Below are positions 41,554 to 45,585 of a stretch of 64,000 nucleotides of DNA, piece by piece (positions within the stretch are counted from its first letter, which is position 1; each line of letters begins with the position of its first letter). Both the position numbers and the translations under genes were made by a program. Under the pieces are notes generated by a model that was not told the DNA's origin, did no database searches, and saw only the letters and a list, made by a program, of their open reading frames with translations. Source of the stretch: Arcuatula senhousia (lineage: Eukaryota > Mollusca > Bivalvia > Mytilida > Mytilidae); assembly GCA_963971305.1 (NCBI GenBank), contig OZ020308.1, positions 36,237,275-36,301,274 on the forward strand, written 5' to 3'.

Positions 41554-43598
41554 AAACAAACAGAAAATTGTTCCAAATTTATATACTGACTACAAAGTTG
41601 AACGTTGTCGTTGTCAATATTTTTCTAAGAACATGTGGAAAGGGCAAATCTTATAAATAAATAAATAAAAATATGATCAGTACCTACCGAGCACTTTCGA
41701 AAAGTTTGATCAATTCATTTCGTTTGCATTTGAACTCAATATACTCTTTATAGCCATCATATTCTTCACTTTCTTGGATTGGTAGATCAGGCAGTTTGTT
41801 TAAATCGGTAGTTTCTGGTAGGCGCTCATTTATTAGACTATTGATGATGAATGTTACACATTGTTTATACAAATCTTTGATTTTATCACCAATCGGGGCA
41901 TTGCAAGAATCTGTAAAAAAGATAGAAAAAGTAACGTACAATTAAATAAGCTATAAACATTCAGATATGGGCTACGTCTTACGTGCGTTTCGCCTATTTA
42001 GGACTCATCAGAGGCGCTCTACCTATAATATTGAAAAAGCCAAACACTAGTTCCAGATTATGAAGAGCACTGAACAATAAAAAAAATACCGAACAAAAGA
42101 AAGCCAAATCACAACTAAGATCTACCTTTGTCTGTAATAGGCAGATTCTAAATTTAATTAAAAACTTTAAGATTTTAAATTTTAAATTTGTATTATTTAG
42201 ATTTGGATTTTCAAAGTGTTGGTGCAGGGACCTGTACAATGACTTATAAAAAGCTACGCCGGATGATACGACATCATGATACGACGGCAACATGTAAACC
42301 GTGTACGTTTGCGGCCCAAATTGAATATGGATAGTCAATTGCTTTGGACACATGCTGCCCATGGTGGACTCACAAAGATTTTTGACACATGCTTTTTGAG
42401 GTGGACTTCCAAAGCATATTTGATTTGTTTTCATACATTTATTGCAACCTTTAAGGAAAACTCTTATTATAGGCAATTTGGTCCCTGTGACCCCTAATTT
42501 CTCTATTCAAGTGCTAGATATTGCAAATCTAATTGAAAAACGTAAGCAGGTATTTCCACAAAGATTTCAATGACAAAAAGATTGTGAAAATTGGACCACA
42601 AATAATAAAGTTGATTTTTGGGGCGTGGCACAACTTTGACCCCCGTATAGTTATGTAAACGTGCAAGATAAATAAAAAATATTGACACATTAACATGATT
42701 AAGATGACAGAATATATCATTATGAAAAAAAGAAAAAAGATCAAAATCAGATGAAAAATAGAGTTTCTACAGCAATTTTGATTTAACATTCCATGAACAG
42801 GTAGGGGCCATAGGCCGCAAAAGTTCTCTAGTGGTTAGAAACATTCCGTGAAAACAACATAACAATTGGTCCGCCCGTAACAACTTAAGTTTTTGCACAA
42901 GACTATTTGTTCAGACAAATACTAAATAATTTGCGTTGTTTTTGGTCCTTTTGACCCCTTATTTCCTAAAAAAACCGGTAGGAGATATTGCAAAAATGTG
43001 GTTATCATATAAACAAGGGGGGTCTTGGTGTTGATTTTTGTTTTCTCATGTATTTCTTTTGTCAGAACAATTACATGACTTTTCAAGGCCTGGAATGGAA
43101 ATAATCAAATTCCATGACTTTGGAATCCTGATATTATCTCTGTTTGATTGTGTTTATTGCACTATTGTCCTGATCTTTAAAAAAAATCCTACAAACATAA
43201 ACGTATATATCAGGATAAAACCGTATACGTTTACTTGAAAATTTGAGAAACAAAGTATCAACACATAATGATAAAGTATCATCACATAATGACAAAGTAT
43301 CATCCCAATCATAATGAAGAGGTATCATCCCATAATGAAGAAGTTTCATCACACATAACGAATAATTACCATCATATAACGAAAAACATCATCATAAGGC
43401 AGAGCTCTATGGTGTTCCATACGTTTTGGTATAACTTGTATTTTCAAATACCAATCTATCCACCATTTGCTTTTTAACATATGTATGCTATTCTATCAAT
43501 CTACATTAAAAAGAATTAATTCTTGACTATTTTAAAGATTTTTGTGAATGGTTACTTTCGATTTGAAAACTATAATATTTGAGCTACAAACCTGCCAT
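6372..43598 (-). CDS. Mieap (SPATA18)-like coiled-coil protein, 16 coding exons, 815 aa
   Basis: Sixteen exons join with GT/AG borders and continuous phase: 43592-43598, 41688-41910, 40890-41045, 40578-40631, 38992-39099, 38366-38404, 38092-38169, 34074-34175, 33573-33635, 23240-23332, 22727-22789, 10632-10694, 10095-10293, 9284-9376, 8854-8949, 6372-7382. The sum is 2448 nt, with no internal stop. Residues 1-147 are mostly helical and charged, and about 196-350 form a coiled coil. About 350-575 resemble the C-terminal domain of mitochondria-eating protein: SEQFRELYDNSWTDVLDAL, then VMYMVLQDPPMV, then PVMFLHQNGPLMSKGVAQG. Residues 575-815 are a K/E/D/G-rich tail of ~50-residue repeats starting DKGA. 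In vertebrates Mieap acts in mitochondrial quality control. Molluscs carry expanded relatives of unknown role, so the function here is inferred from family only. Intron 1 is phase 1, introns 2-12 phase 2, introns 13-15 phase 0. Additional or alternative exons of length 3n could exist. Confidence 0.8.
7796..8613 (+). mobile_element. ~160-bp-unit tandem element, copy 1 (intron 15)
   Basis: It starts CAAGAGGCTAACAGGAGCCTGAATCGCTCACCTGG and ends GACGGACGCATAGTGATAG...GCTCACCTGG. The interior consists of ~160-bp tandem units, each with TTTTGTAGAGCTAAATGA, ACATTTAAGCAAGCAACAGC and AACCCCTATAAGG. Copies 2 and 3 at 34.2 and 44.2 kb share the same ends. It has no coding capacity, so it looks like a non-autonomous element carrying a satellite core. 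Confidence 0.75.
8614..8853. other. Rest of intron 15
   Basis: AT-rich intron sequence between the tandem element and exon 15. No feature recognised. Confidence 0.4.
8854..8949 (-). CDS. Mieap-like gene, exon 15
   Basis: The acceptor TTAATAG is at 8950-8956 and the donor GTGGTAAGT leaves phase 0. It encodes 32 residues, starting YDGGKDGHDPDIKIVK and ending RLSTCASV. Both borders are phase 0, joining cleanly to exons 14 and 16. Confidence 0.8.
9284..9376 (-). CDS. Mieap-like gene, exon 14
   Basis: The acceptor ATTTTCAG is at 9377 upward and the donor is GAAGTAAGC. It encodes 31 residues, MIYKSCQDVVQKRKNRILKS and then LGYESDIVQKE. It is phase 0 on both sides and directly continues the helical C-terminal domain. 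Confidence 0.8.
9377..10094. other. Intron 13
   Basis: Positions 9785-9890 (AACTTGGTACAGGCATTTC, ATAGGGATATGAAGGTGATAATC) look like an inverted fragment of the retroelement 3' end seen at 1880-2040. Nothing else is recognised. Confidence 0.4.
10095..10293 (-). CDS. Mieap-like gene, exon 13: start of the C-terminal domain
   Basis: I chose the acceptor AATGAAAG before ATTAAG because it keeps the phase-2 junction with exon 12 (CG|A). The donor is CAGGTAATC, phase 0. The 66 complete codons include DNNPGIADLSDPNRPEKL and FRELYDNSWTDVLDAL. This RP-KL...ELYDN-W-DA pattern is the main reason for the Mieap-family assignment. The exon then carries an acidic EEANVQEILETLQ helix. Confidence 0.85.
10632..10694 (-). 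CDS. Mieap-like gene, exon 12 (coiled coil)
   Basis: The acceptor TTTATCAG and donor ACGGTATGT bound 63 bases. It encodes ISHLHNQIDSLKKEKDSLMQ between split arginine codons, with leucine/isoleucine heptad spacing. It is phase 2 on both sides, like the other coiled-coil exons. Confidence 0.8.
11480..11665 (+). repeat. Dispersed repeat with CACCTGAGTTCAC head, copy 2
   Basis: The blocks GAGCACCCGAGTTCACTC, GCGACTTGAATATGCG and TTTTGACATTCGAATTCC parallel the copies at 3216 and 29960. It is diverged and non-coding. Confidence 0.5.
14391..15475 (+). mobile_element. CCCGTGCGGG-family SINE, broken by two insertions
   Basis: The head CCCGTGCGGGTTCCTGG, the middle TGGTTGAATGGGGCAGCCCTG, and later TGCAGGAGG...CTACCCATCTC match the five fuller copies at 48.5-61.0 kb. 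The tail (GATAGCCGAAGTTGTG...GGGTAAAGCAAC) ends near 15475. It is interrupted by the foldback element at 14559-14975 and by a G/C-rich block at about 15138-15305. It sits inside the DNA element at 13149-16423. Confidence 0.8.
14559..14975. mobile_element. 417-bp foldback (hairpin) element
   Basis: The two halves are inverted copies. GATACAGCCACTACGGAGCG...CACGGAGCAATCTAAAATTGT on the left pairs with ACAATTTTAGACTGCTCCGTG...CTGTATC on the right, and the pairing continues inward through TGTTGTTGTCAAC and GGGCTTTTTATGTAGTAAAAC. An 8-bp CCGGGGTC flanks both ends (14551-14558 and 14976-14983), consistent with a target duplication. It has no coding capacity. Confidence 0.8.
18309..20009 (-). pseudogene. 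LINE ORF2, endonuclease and first RT motifs
   Basis: This 566-codon frame has the order of an APE-type endonuclease: TVNVQGLRDKQKR, then FIQETHFD, then INTYAPNN, GGDLNQS, SRIDLFLI and YTDHQAVSL. An RT start follows: NRLKENKSPGMDGLSSNFYK and LNYRPISLLNTDYKILS. It stops at TAA around 18302 within ...SLIIS. The frame continues directly with DQSGYIKDRFIG and DFSKAF, so the stop is a single nonsense change rather than a natural end. Confidence 0.85.
20537..21814 (-). CDS. LINE ORF1, nucleic-acid-binding protein with two CCHC knuckles, 425 aa
   Basis: The open frame is uninterrupted from ATG at 21814. The central part contains an RNA-binding-like region (VIMVTVSNIPLSADDGQIER). At about residues 245-280 there are two retroviral-type knuckles, CNKCMEKGHNILNC and CRNCMESGHKMLEC, each C-x2-C-x4-H-x4-C. 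The C-terminus is K/Q/E-rich and disordered, ending in a TTPKGKTPKGPEHHK stretch. In LINEs such a protein coats the RNA for retrotransposition. About 530 bases separate its stop from the first Met of ORF2, which is long for this group. Confidence 0.85.
   Translation of the reverse strand: MTDTWCEDSFEHSISNLDHKDTERQQKTVRIATPEALDLTKTNNMATSFANIAKNRVNVEDQNINTVKPIFIKESEILGDDKNIPKEFWLTHVEIYKAIVQVVPPQCIRGIQRVYRVWRIYMNNEEDKETLLIKGIVLRSRKIQMYAHNPMRPPQPDVIMVTVSNIPLSADDGQIERAVTTRNVEVINLSRTRLRVDGKLTNCQTGERTLACKKFETPLPRELKIGKYMARIYHRGQLRDEDIFICNKCMEKGHNILNCPNDWKCRNCMESGHKMLECPKYLEKLRNKTPEEQKDQDGVEEETQNPLHDSADDTDNSESDIEPSQSILQPVEKKKEHKTSQPQAKKKTQEKPSSSQSKKAEKQQNRKNEKAQTDENNKKKENNDSKKQSNINDYTTPKGKTPKGPEHHKRTPPTPQDRETKIFKR
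22590..22715 (+). repeat. 3' fragment of the YDKRDDFNF retroelement
   Basis: It contains GATCGCAATGAGGCGAGGTT and ends GAGATTTTTCCTCCAAGTTCGATAATTTTGTTATTACTTTTATTT, parallel to the ends at 2095-2150 and 40360-40420. It lies directly before exon 11. Confidence 0.5.
22727..22789 (-). CDS. Mieap-like gene, exon 11 (coiled coil)
   Basis: The acceptor TTAAACAG and donor AAAGGTAAGT bound 63 bases. It encodes YKSFQESYRQLCTEKEKFEQ between split codons (M before, R after). Phase 2 on both sides matches its neighbours. Confidence 0.85.
23240..23332 (-). CDS. Mieap-like gene, exon 10 (coiled coil)
   Basis: The acceptor ATTCATAG and donor AATGTAAGAA bound 93 bases. It encodes YAQLHKDFKASQTAYDRLQE and continues KAAEYKEYKR. 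The split codons (K before, M after) join in frame to exons 9 and 11. Confidence 0.85.
23555..23800 (-). mobile_element. tRNA-derived SINE, reversed copy
   Basis: It is the reverse complement of the SINE at 41264-41555. Both share the A-box region (GGGCGGCCGAGTGATCTAAGGCGC on the minus strand), the CCACACTATTGATCACTAGCCGATCACC block, and the GGTACTC(T/C)GGTTT...CCACCAT block. The B box is mutated. Confidence 0.7.
23845..24000. repeat. Dispersed ~330-bp repeat, short copy 3
   Basis: GAATAAGTGTACGCGACACAGC and ACAATGGAAAACTGCCAGCAGCC match the start of the copies at 2156 and 4806. It is truncated after about 150 bp. Confidence 0.5.
24100..24310. repeat. AGAATTCCAATTTGTCCTAGG short-unit repeat, copy 1
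   Basis: Short units built on GAATTCCAATTTGTCCTAGG, alternating with GGATCCAGAAT and GATTTGCCC, occur several times. The same units occur at 28935-29110, within the same intron. They are non-coding. Confidence 0.6.
24711..25652. mobile_element. Inner element with ACGACCGCAA inverted ends
   Basis: ATGATACGACCGCAA at the left and TTGCGGTCGTATAAT at the right (25638-25652) are inverted matches. The interior blocks CCCATGGTGGACTTACAAAG and GGACCACAAATAAAAAAGTTGATTTTTGGGG recur in the 42225-42790 repeat, so this is a multi-copy family. Confidence 0.6.
25560..25612 (+). repeat. (GAC)n microsatellite
   Basis: Imperfect GAC/AAC triplets, about 17 units. The poly-Thr open frame across them is an artefact of the repeat. 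Confidence 0.8.
25834..26166 (+). pseudogene. Non-LTR RT C-terminal fragment
   Basis: The 110-residue frame has the end pattern of non-LTR retrotransposon ORFs: LSWPNLQQRRLKTKLVMFYK, IVHHLV, TFRHIHA, then YKYSFFPNTIIYWNLLP and SVDHFREQL. A poly-A run follows at about 26311-26328. It interrupts a ~155-bp tandem unit between CATTATCT and AGCGTTTAG, so it is a 5'-truncated insertion. Confidence 0.8.
26425..26945 (+). repeat. ~155-bp tandem units
   Basis: At least three full units share GCGTTTAGAAAAAAGTGCGG, AAAGGGCCATAACTCCC and GACCGGCACGAAACTCAAAC. A further unit at 25660-25820 was split by the LINE fragment. The units end with a GACGGACAGACGGACAGAGC stretch. Confidence 0.8.
27121..27532 (+). 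mobile_element. 412-bp element with 52-bp direct terminal repeats
   Basis: Positions 27121-27172 and 27481-27532 are direct copies with two or three mismatches, starting AATATAAATTAAAACAAA and ending ACGCCTGACGCG. The interior has GCGTTTCGTCTATTCAAGAC and TCATCAGAGGAGCTC, a block also found at 41975-42060 and, inverted, at 44010-44085. It is a multi-copy non-coding repeat. Confidence 0.7.
28935..29110. repeat. AGAATTCCAATTTGTCCTAGG short-unit repeat, copy 2
   Basis: It begins with a hairpin, AGGAGGAT-CCAGA-ATCCTCCT, and continues with three or four diverged GAATTCCAATTTG-CCTAGGAG units. The closing GGAGGATTCTGGATC is inverted relative to the start. It resembles 24100-24310. Confidence 0.6.
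29960..30165 (+). repeat. Dispersed repeat with CACCTGAGTTCA head, copy 3
   Basis: It has GAGCACCTGAGTTCAAT, CGTTACGACTTGAGTTCGCG and TTTTGACATTCGAATGCC, the best preserved of four copies. It is non-coding. Confidence 0.55.
30170..30700 (+). repeat. ~190-bp tandem array with C-homopolymers
   Basis: Three units share a poly-C/poly-A junction (30226-30245, 30418-30446), AAGTTCACAG-like and GGGTCA(A/G)GGT(C/A)ACA blocks, GTGCCAGTTGCGTA(G/A)ACCACA and a TGTCTGT...ATATCA end. In the third unit the C-run is replaced by CGACTAAAAAAAC. Confidence 0.75.
30752..32889. mobile_element. 2138-bp TIR element with a subterminal TCCGTTA motif array
   Basis: The ends CAAGGAGGCCTAACCGTTTATC and its inverse are near-perfect TIRs, and GTATG occurs just outside both (30747-30751 and 32890-32894). 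Motif GTCCGTTA(A) or close variants occurs at about 30784, 30814, 30836, 31215, 31246 and 31275 in the left part. The inverse TAACGGAC type occurs at about 32461, 32491, 32784, 32810 and 32850 in the right part. Interior open frames (31449-31808, 31912-32196) have no recognisable transposase motif. It shares CAA...TTG ends and 5-bp duplications with the element at 13149-16423. Confidence 0.8.
32895..33020 (+). repeat. Dispersed repeat, truncated copy 4 flanking the TIR element
   Basis: GTAACGACTCGAATTCGCGTTG and CGACTTTTGACGTGCAAAT match the middle and end of copies 1-3. Its head is missing or displaced by the element that ends at 32889. Confidence 0.45.
33573..33635 (-). CDS. Mieap-like gene, exon 9 (coiled coil)
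   Basis: The acceptor TCCTAAAG and donor AACAAGTAAC bound 63 bases. It encodes SDVPKEEIKKKLKEHKELQN. The donor AA|GTAAC is weaker than its neighbours, but it is the only GT that keeps phase 2 before the in-frame TAA that directly follows. Confidence 0.7.
34044..34066 (+). repeat. (TTG)n microsatellite
   Basis: A run of TTG triplets lies directly next to the exon 8 donor. Confidence 0.8.
34074..34175 (-). CDS. Mieap-like gene, exon 8 (coiled coil)
   Basis: The acceptor TTAATCACAG and donor AAAGGTAATT bound 102 bases. It encodes CDIIQKEKEDLIGLGNKYEK and continues EIKELHEMLNQGQ, rich in charged heptads. Phase 2 on both sides. Confidence 0.85.
34234..35570 (+). mobile_element. ~160-bp-unit tandem element, copy 2 (intron 7)
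   Basis: It starts AACAAGAGGCTCCCAGGAGCC and AATCGCTCACCTGG, and ends GGCCAGGTGAGCTAAAA after a GACGACGGACGACGACGACAACGG run. About six units with ATCTGACAACTTCGA...TATGGAGACTTTTGTA repeat every 155-160 bp. CTCACCTGG at the start and CCAGGTGAG at the end form a short inverted repeat. The open frame at 35157-35486 lies in the repeat and is not a gene. Confidence 0.8.
35571..36560. other. Part of intron 7, no feature recognised
   Basis: AT-rich sequence with short open frames only (for example 36215-36498, minus strand), without motifs. Confidence 0.4.
36560..38035 (+). pseudogene. Degenerate non-LTR retrotransposon RT
   Basis: Broken plus-strand frames carry RT landmarks in order: PQG near 36802, then FFINDIF, then NYADN in place of YADD near 36890, then NWFCNNQMQAN. 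A C-terminal part (37203-37451) has YIQQKALRFIF and LKIRRLRSLQTYKIIH. The end follows with YAAPKLWNNLPN and KLVGGVWKCSFC. Several stops and shifts break it. It ends in an (AATA)n-like tail at about 38018-38030. Confidence 0.8.
38092..38169 (-). CDS. Mieap-like gene, exon 7 (start of coiled coil)
   Basis: A polypyrimidine acceptor (TTTTTTTTCCAG) and donor GAAGGTACT bound 78 bases. It encodes NNQTDTQKLSDQVEELTKNL and NDLQG. The leucine/valine heptads mark the start of the coiled coil. Confidence 0.85.
38281..38313. repeat. (TA)n microsatellite
   Basis: Alternating TA/CA dinucleotides, about 16 units, about 50 bases from the exon 6 donor. Confidence 0.8.
38366..38404 (-). CDS. Mieap-like gene, exon 6 (13-codon micro-exon)
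   Basis: The acceptor TTATTTAG and donor GGAGGTTAG bound 39 bases, encoding an acidic MEVDNDEEGTLR segment. Its length is 3n with phase 2 on both sides, so it could be skipped without a frameshift. Confidence 0.75.
38992..39099 (-). CDS. Mieap-like gene, exon 5
   Basis: The acceptor ATTTTAAG and donor AAAGGTATGT bound 108 bases. It encodes an acidic linker that starts SQTDPEKVLSNSDTTSCDLD and ends STKDLEEGEE. It probably connects the N-terminal part to the coiled coil. Confidence 0.8.
39100..40577. other. Intron 4
   Basis: Positions 39745-39865 hold a 5'-truncated CCCGTGCGGG-family SINE end. Positions 40360-40420 hold the YDKRDDFNF retroelement 3' end (CTCCAAGTTCGGTAATTTTG). The open frame at 40002-40205 has no recognisable motif. 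Confidence 0.5.
39745..39865 (+). mobile_element. 5'-truncated CCCGTGCGGG-family SINE end
   Basis: GTGTCCCCATTTTTTCCACTTCATCATCGTCATC, TTCATGTTCATT and TAGCC...GAGCAGTAAAGAA follow the last 120 bases of the complete copies at 48.6-61 kb. Confidence 0.6.
40578..40631 (-). CDS. Mieap-like gene, exon 4
   Basis: The acceptor AATTTACAG and donor GCAGGTACAT bound 54 bases. It encodes QTSSRETQQTLNKRVDS in a polar linker. It is phase 2 on both sides, joining exons 3 and 5 without a stop. Confidence 0.75.
40890..41045 (-). CDS. Mieap-like gene, exon 3
   Basis: The acceptor CCTTAAAG and donor TAAGGTAGAG bound 156 bases. It encodes KDQKKAADCSEILKTVWKLK, then SYVKLECTTNVPEGFTYQKQ and MEVLNAVERVL. It is helical in character. 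The junction with exon 2 completes an Arg codon (CG|A). Confidence 0.8.
41264..41555 (+). mobile_element. tRNA-derived SINE ending in (CA)n
   Basis: The head has an A box in TGGCGACCGAGTGGTC (41275-41290) and a B box GGTGTTCGAGTCC (41346-41358), giving a Leu/Ser-like tRNA origin. The body has TTCCTCTGGGTACTCCGG and TTTCCTCCACCATTAAAAC, and it ends in a CA microsatellite (41522-41551). It lies in intron 2 near exon 2. Confidence 0.8.
41688..41910 (-). CDS. Mieap-like gene, exon 2
   Basis: The acceptor TATCTTTTTTACAG is strong and the donor is CTCGGTAGGT. It encodes residues 3-76, starting SCNAPIGDKIKDLYKQCVTF and ending CKRNELIKLFESA. It contains no in-frame ATG, so translation must start upstream. 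The seven-base exon at 43592-43598 supplies ATG-GCA-G and restores the frame. Confidence 0.85.
42225..42790 (+). repeat. Diverged copy of the 24.7-kb inner element
   Basis: GATGATACGACGGCAACA, CTTTGGACACATGCTGCCC, CATGGTGGACTCACAAAG and GGACCACAAATAATAAAGTTGATTTTTGGGG follow the order seen at 24711-25280. Confidence 0.6.
43255..43400 (+). repeat. ~22-bp tandem repeat, (ATCACATAATGAnAAAGT)n
   Basis: About six diverged units of CATAATGA(T/C)AAAGTATCATC occur in tandem. They degrade to CATCATATAACGAAAAACATC at the right end. Confidence 0.7.
43592..43598 (-). CDS. Mieap-like gene, exon 1 coding part (ATGGCAG)
   Basis: Positions 43598-43592 read ATGGCAG, followed by GTTTGTAG. Joined to exon 2 this gives M-A-D-S-C-N in the exon 2 frame. 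The preceding bases are presumed 5' UTR. An upstream ATG at about 43635 lies in another frame and would hit a stop in exon 2. The same exon and donor occur at 128-134, which supports it as a conserved first exon. Confidence 0.7.
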
Positions 43599-43698
43599 AT
43601 CTTCGTAAGTTTGACCCTTTTAAAACTTCCTTGTATGACATATGAATTAAATCGATAAATATAGTTTATCAATTTAAATATTGTGTCAATTGTAACAT

Positions 43699-43710
43699 GT
43701 ATATATAAGT
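43699..43710 (-). promoter_or_regulatory. TATA-like sequence upstream of the Mieap-like gene
   Basis: On the gene strand this reads CTTATATATACA, about 100 bases before the start codon. It is a plausible TATA element, but the region is AT-rich and the transcription start is not visible. Confidence 0.25.
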
Positions 43711-43859
43711 ACTTATTCTTGGTTGACTAATCATGAATATGCATATTTAGAGGAAGAAATTTATAAATATGCATATTTCGAAGAATTTAGATCTATACTA
43801 GGCAAACAAAAAAAAAGAAACGTTATATTGGTTTTCTTTTAAGTTTTTTTTTCGAAACA

Positions 43860-44100
43860 TACTTTGGTTTAATTATTGTCTAAACCCTAAGGTTCTTCCT
43901 ACCCCAGACGTAGGTTGAATATCTTAGTAATTATTTGGTTCCCCAGTTTGGTATTTTTGGTTATATTGTTCTATGCTCTTCATATTCATACAGTGTTTGG
44001 CATTTTCAATATTTTTGGTAGAGCGCCTCTGATGAGTCTTGAATAGACGAAACGCGCGTCAGGCGTAGCAAAATTTATTGTCTGGAACTTTGTTGTCATT
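43860..44100 (-). repeat. GCGCGTTTCGTCTATTCAAGA repeat, inverted copy
   Basis: It is the reverse complement of part of 27121-27532. It contains TAGAGCGCCTCTGATGAGTC, TTGAATAGACGAAACGCGCG and TCAGGCGTAGCAAAATTTAT. Confidence 0.65.
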
Positions 44101-44188
44101 TGTATTTCTAATGTAAATATTTTGCAATAAACGGGGTTTTCTGTCAAATTTGCGAATTGGAGGCGGATTCGAAAGTGACGTTACGTCA

Positions 44189-45585
44189 TTTTTAGCTCAC
44201 CTGACCCGAAGGGTCATGTGAGCTATTGTCATCGTTAAGCGTCCGTCGTCCGTCTGTCCGTCCGTCCGTTAACTTTTCTTCAAAGATCTTCTTCTCTGAA
44301 ACCACTGAAGGGATTGCATTGATACTTGGTATACTTGATCTTTAGGATGTCCTCTACCAAGTTTGTGAATTATATACACGTTGATCAACCAACATGGCCG
44401 CCGTTGCTAAAAATAGAACAGGGGGGTCAGACCATTGTTTTTGGCTTATAACTCGAAAAGTATAAGAGATAGAGAAAATCGGAAGCAACCTTCCTTGTTC
44501 AGCATCAAAAGCTCTACAAATCTCTCCATTGAGTCGAAGTTATGAAACGACTCCTTATAGGAGTTATTGCCCTTTAATCATCAAAATTGACCATTTTTTC
44601 AGTTTTTAGCTCACCTGACCCCTATTGTCATCGTTAAGCGTCCGTCGTCCGTCCGTCGTCCGTCGTCCGTTAACTTTTCTTCAAAGATCTTCTTCTCTAA
44701 AACCACTGAAGGGATTGCATTGATACTTGGTATACATGATCTTTAGGATGTCCTCTCCCAAGTTTGTGAATTATATACATGTGGACCAACCAACATGGCC
44801 GCTGTTGCTAAAAATAGAATAGGGGGTCAGACCATTGTTTTTGTCTTATAACTCAAAAAGTATAAGAGATAGAGAAAATCCGAAGCAACCATCCTTGTTC
44901 AGCATCAAAAGCTCTACGAATCTCTCTATTGAGTCGAAGTTGTGAAACGACTCCTTATAGGAGTTATTGCCCTTTAATCATCAAATTTGACCATTTTTGC
45001 AGTTTTTGGACAATATCTTGAAAACCTTTAGAGCTAGAGGAAAAGTTAGCATTGCAAAATTGTTTAGCTCATTGAGATCTACAAAAATGATATCAGGGTC
45101 TAAATTGTCAGATCGGCCGTTTAAGAGTTATTCCCCTTTAACTGTTTTTTCCAGTAATTTACACTGATTTTCAAAAATCTTCTTCTCTAAAACCACTGAA
45201 GGGATTGCATTGATACTTTGTATACATGATCTTTAGAATGTTCTCTACCAAGTTTGTGAATTATATACATGTCGACCAACCAACATGGCCGCCGTTGCTA
45301 AAAATAGAACAGGGAGGTCAAACCATTGTTTTTGGCTTATAACTCAAAAAGTAAAAGAGATAAAGAAAATCGGAAGCAAATTTTCTTGTTCAGCATCAAA
45401 AGGTCCTTACAGTAGTAATTGCCCTTTAACTGTTTTTTCTATTAATTTAAACTGATTTCAATAAATCTTCTCTGAAACCACTGAAAGGATAGTTTTGCAA
45501 CTTTGTATACTTGAAAGTTTGTGAAATTTATTCAAACTTTGGCATAAGAGATCAGGTGAGCGATTCAGGCTCCTGGGAGCCTCTA
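44189..45585 (-). mobile_element. ~160-bp-unit family, copy 3, with an inner duplicated head
   Basis: On the minus strand it starts AGAGGCTCCCAGGAGCCTGA and ends with GGTGAGCTAAAAA. On the plus strand the head TTTTTAGCTCACCTGACCC occurs twice (44189 and about 44604), each followed by a GTCCGTCGTCCGTC run. Units with CTTCTCT(G/A)AAACCACTGAAGGG and CCAACATGGCCGC repeat. It lies upstream of the Mieap-like gene start. Confidence 0.75.

Larger units (their letters stand above)
41911..43591. other. Intron 1
   Basis: It holds a TTTCGCCTATTTAGGACTCATCAGAGGCGCTC block (41975-42060), a copy of the 24.7-kb inner element (42225-42790) and a short-unit repeat of ATAATGA(A/C)AAAGTATCATC type (43255-43395). 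Confidence 0.5.

Noticed and set aside
43606..43640. Upstream ATG (ATGTCATACAAGG) as start of the Mieap-like protein
   Set aside because: It is out of frame with exon 2, and the frame would stop soon after the junction; ATGGCAG fits.
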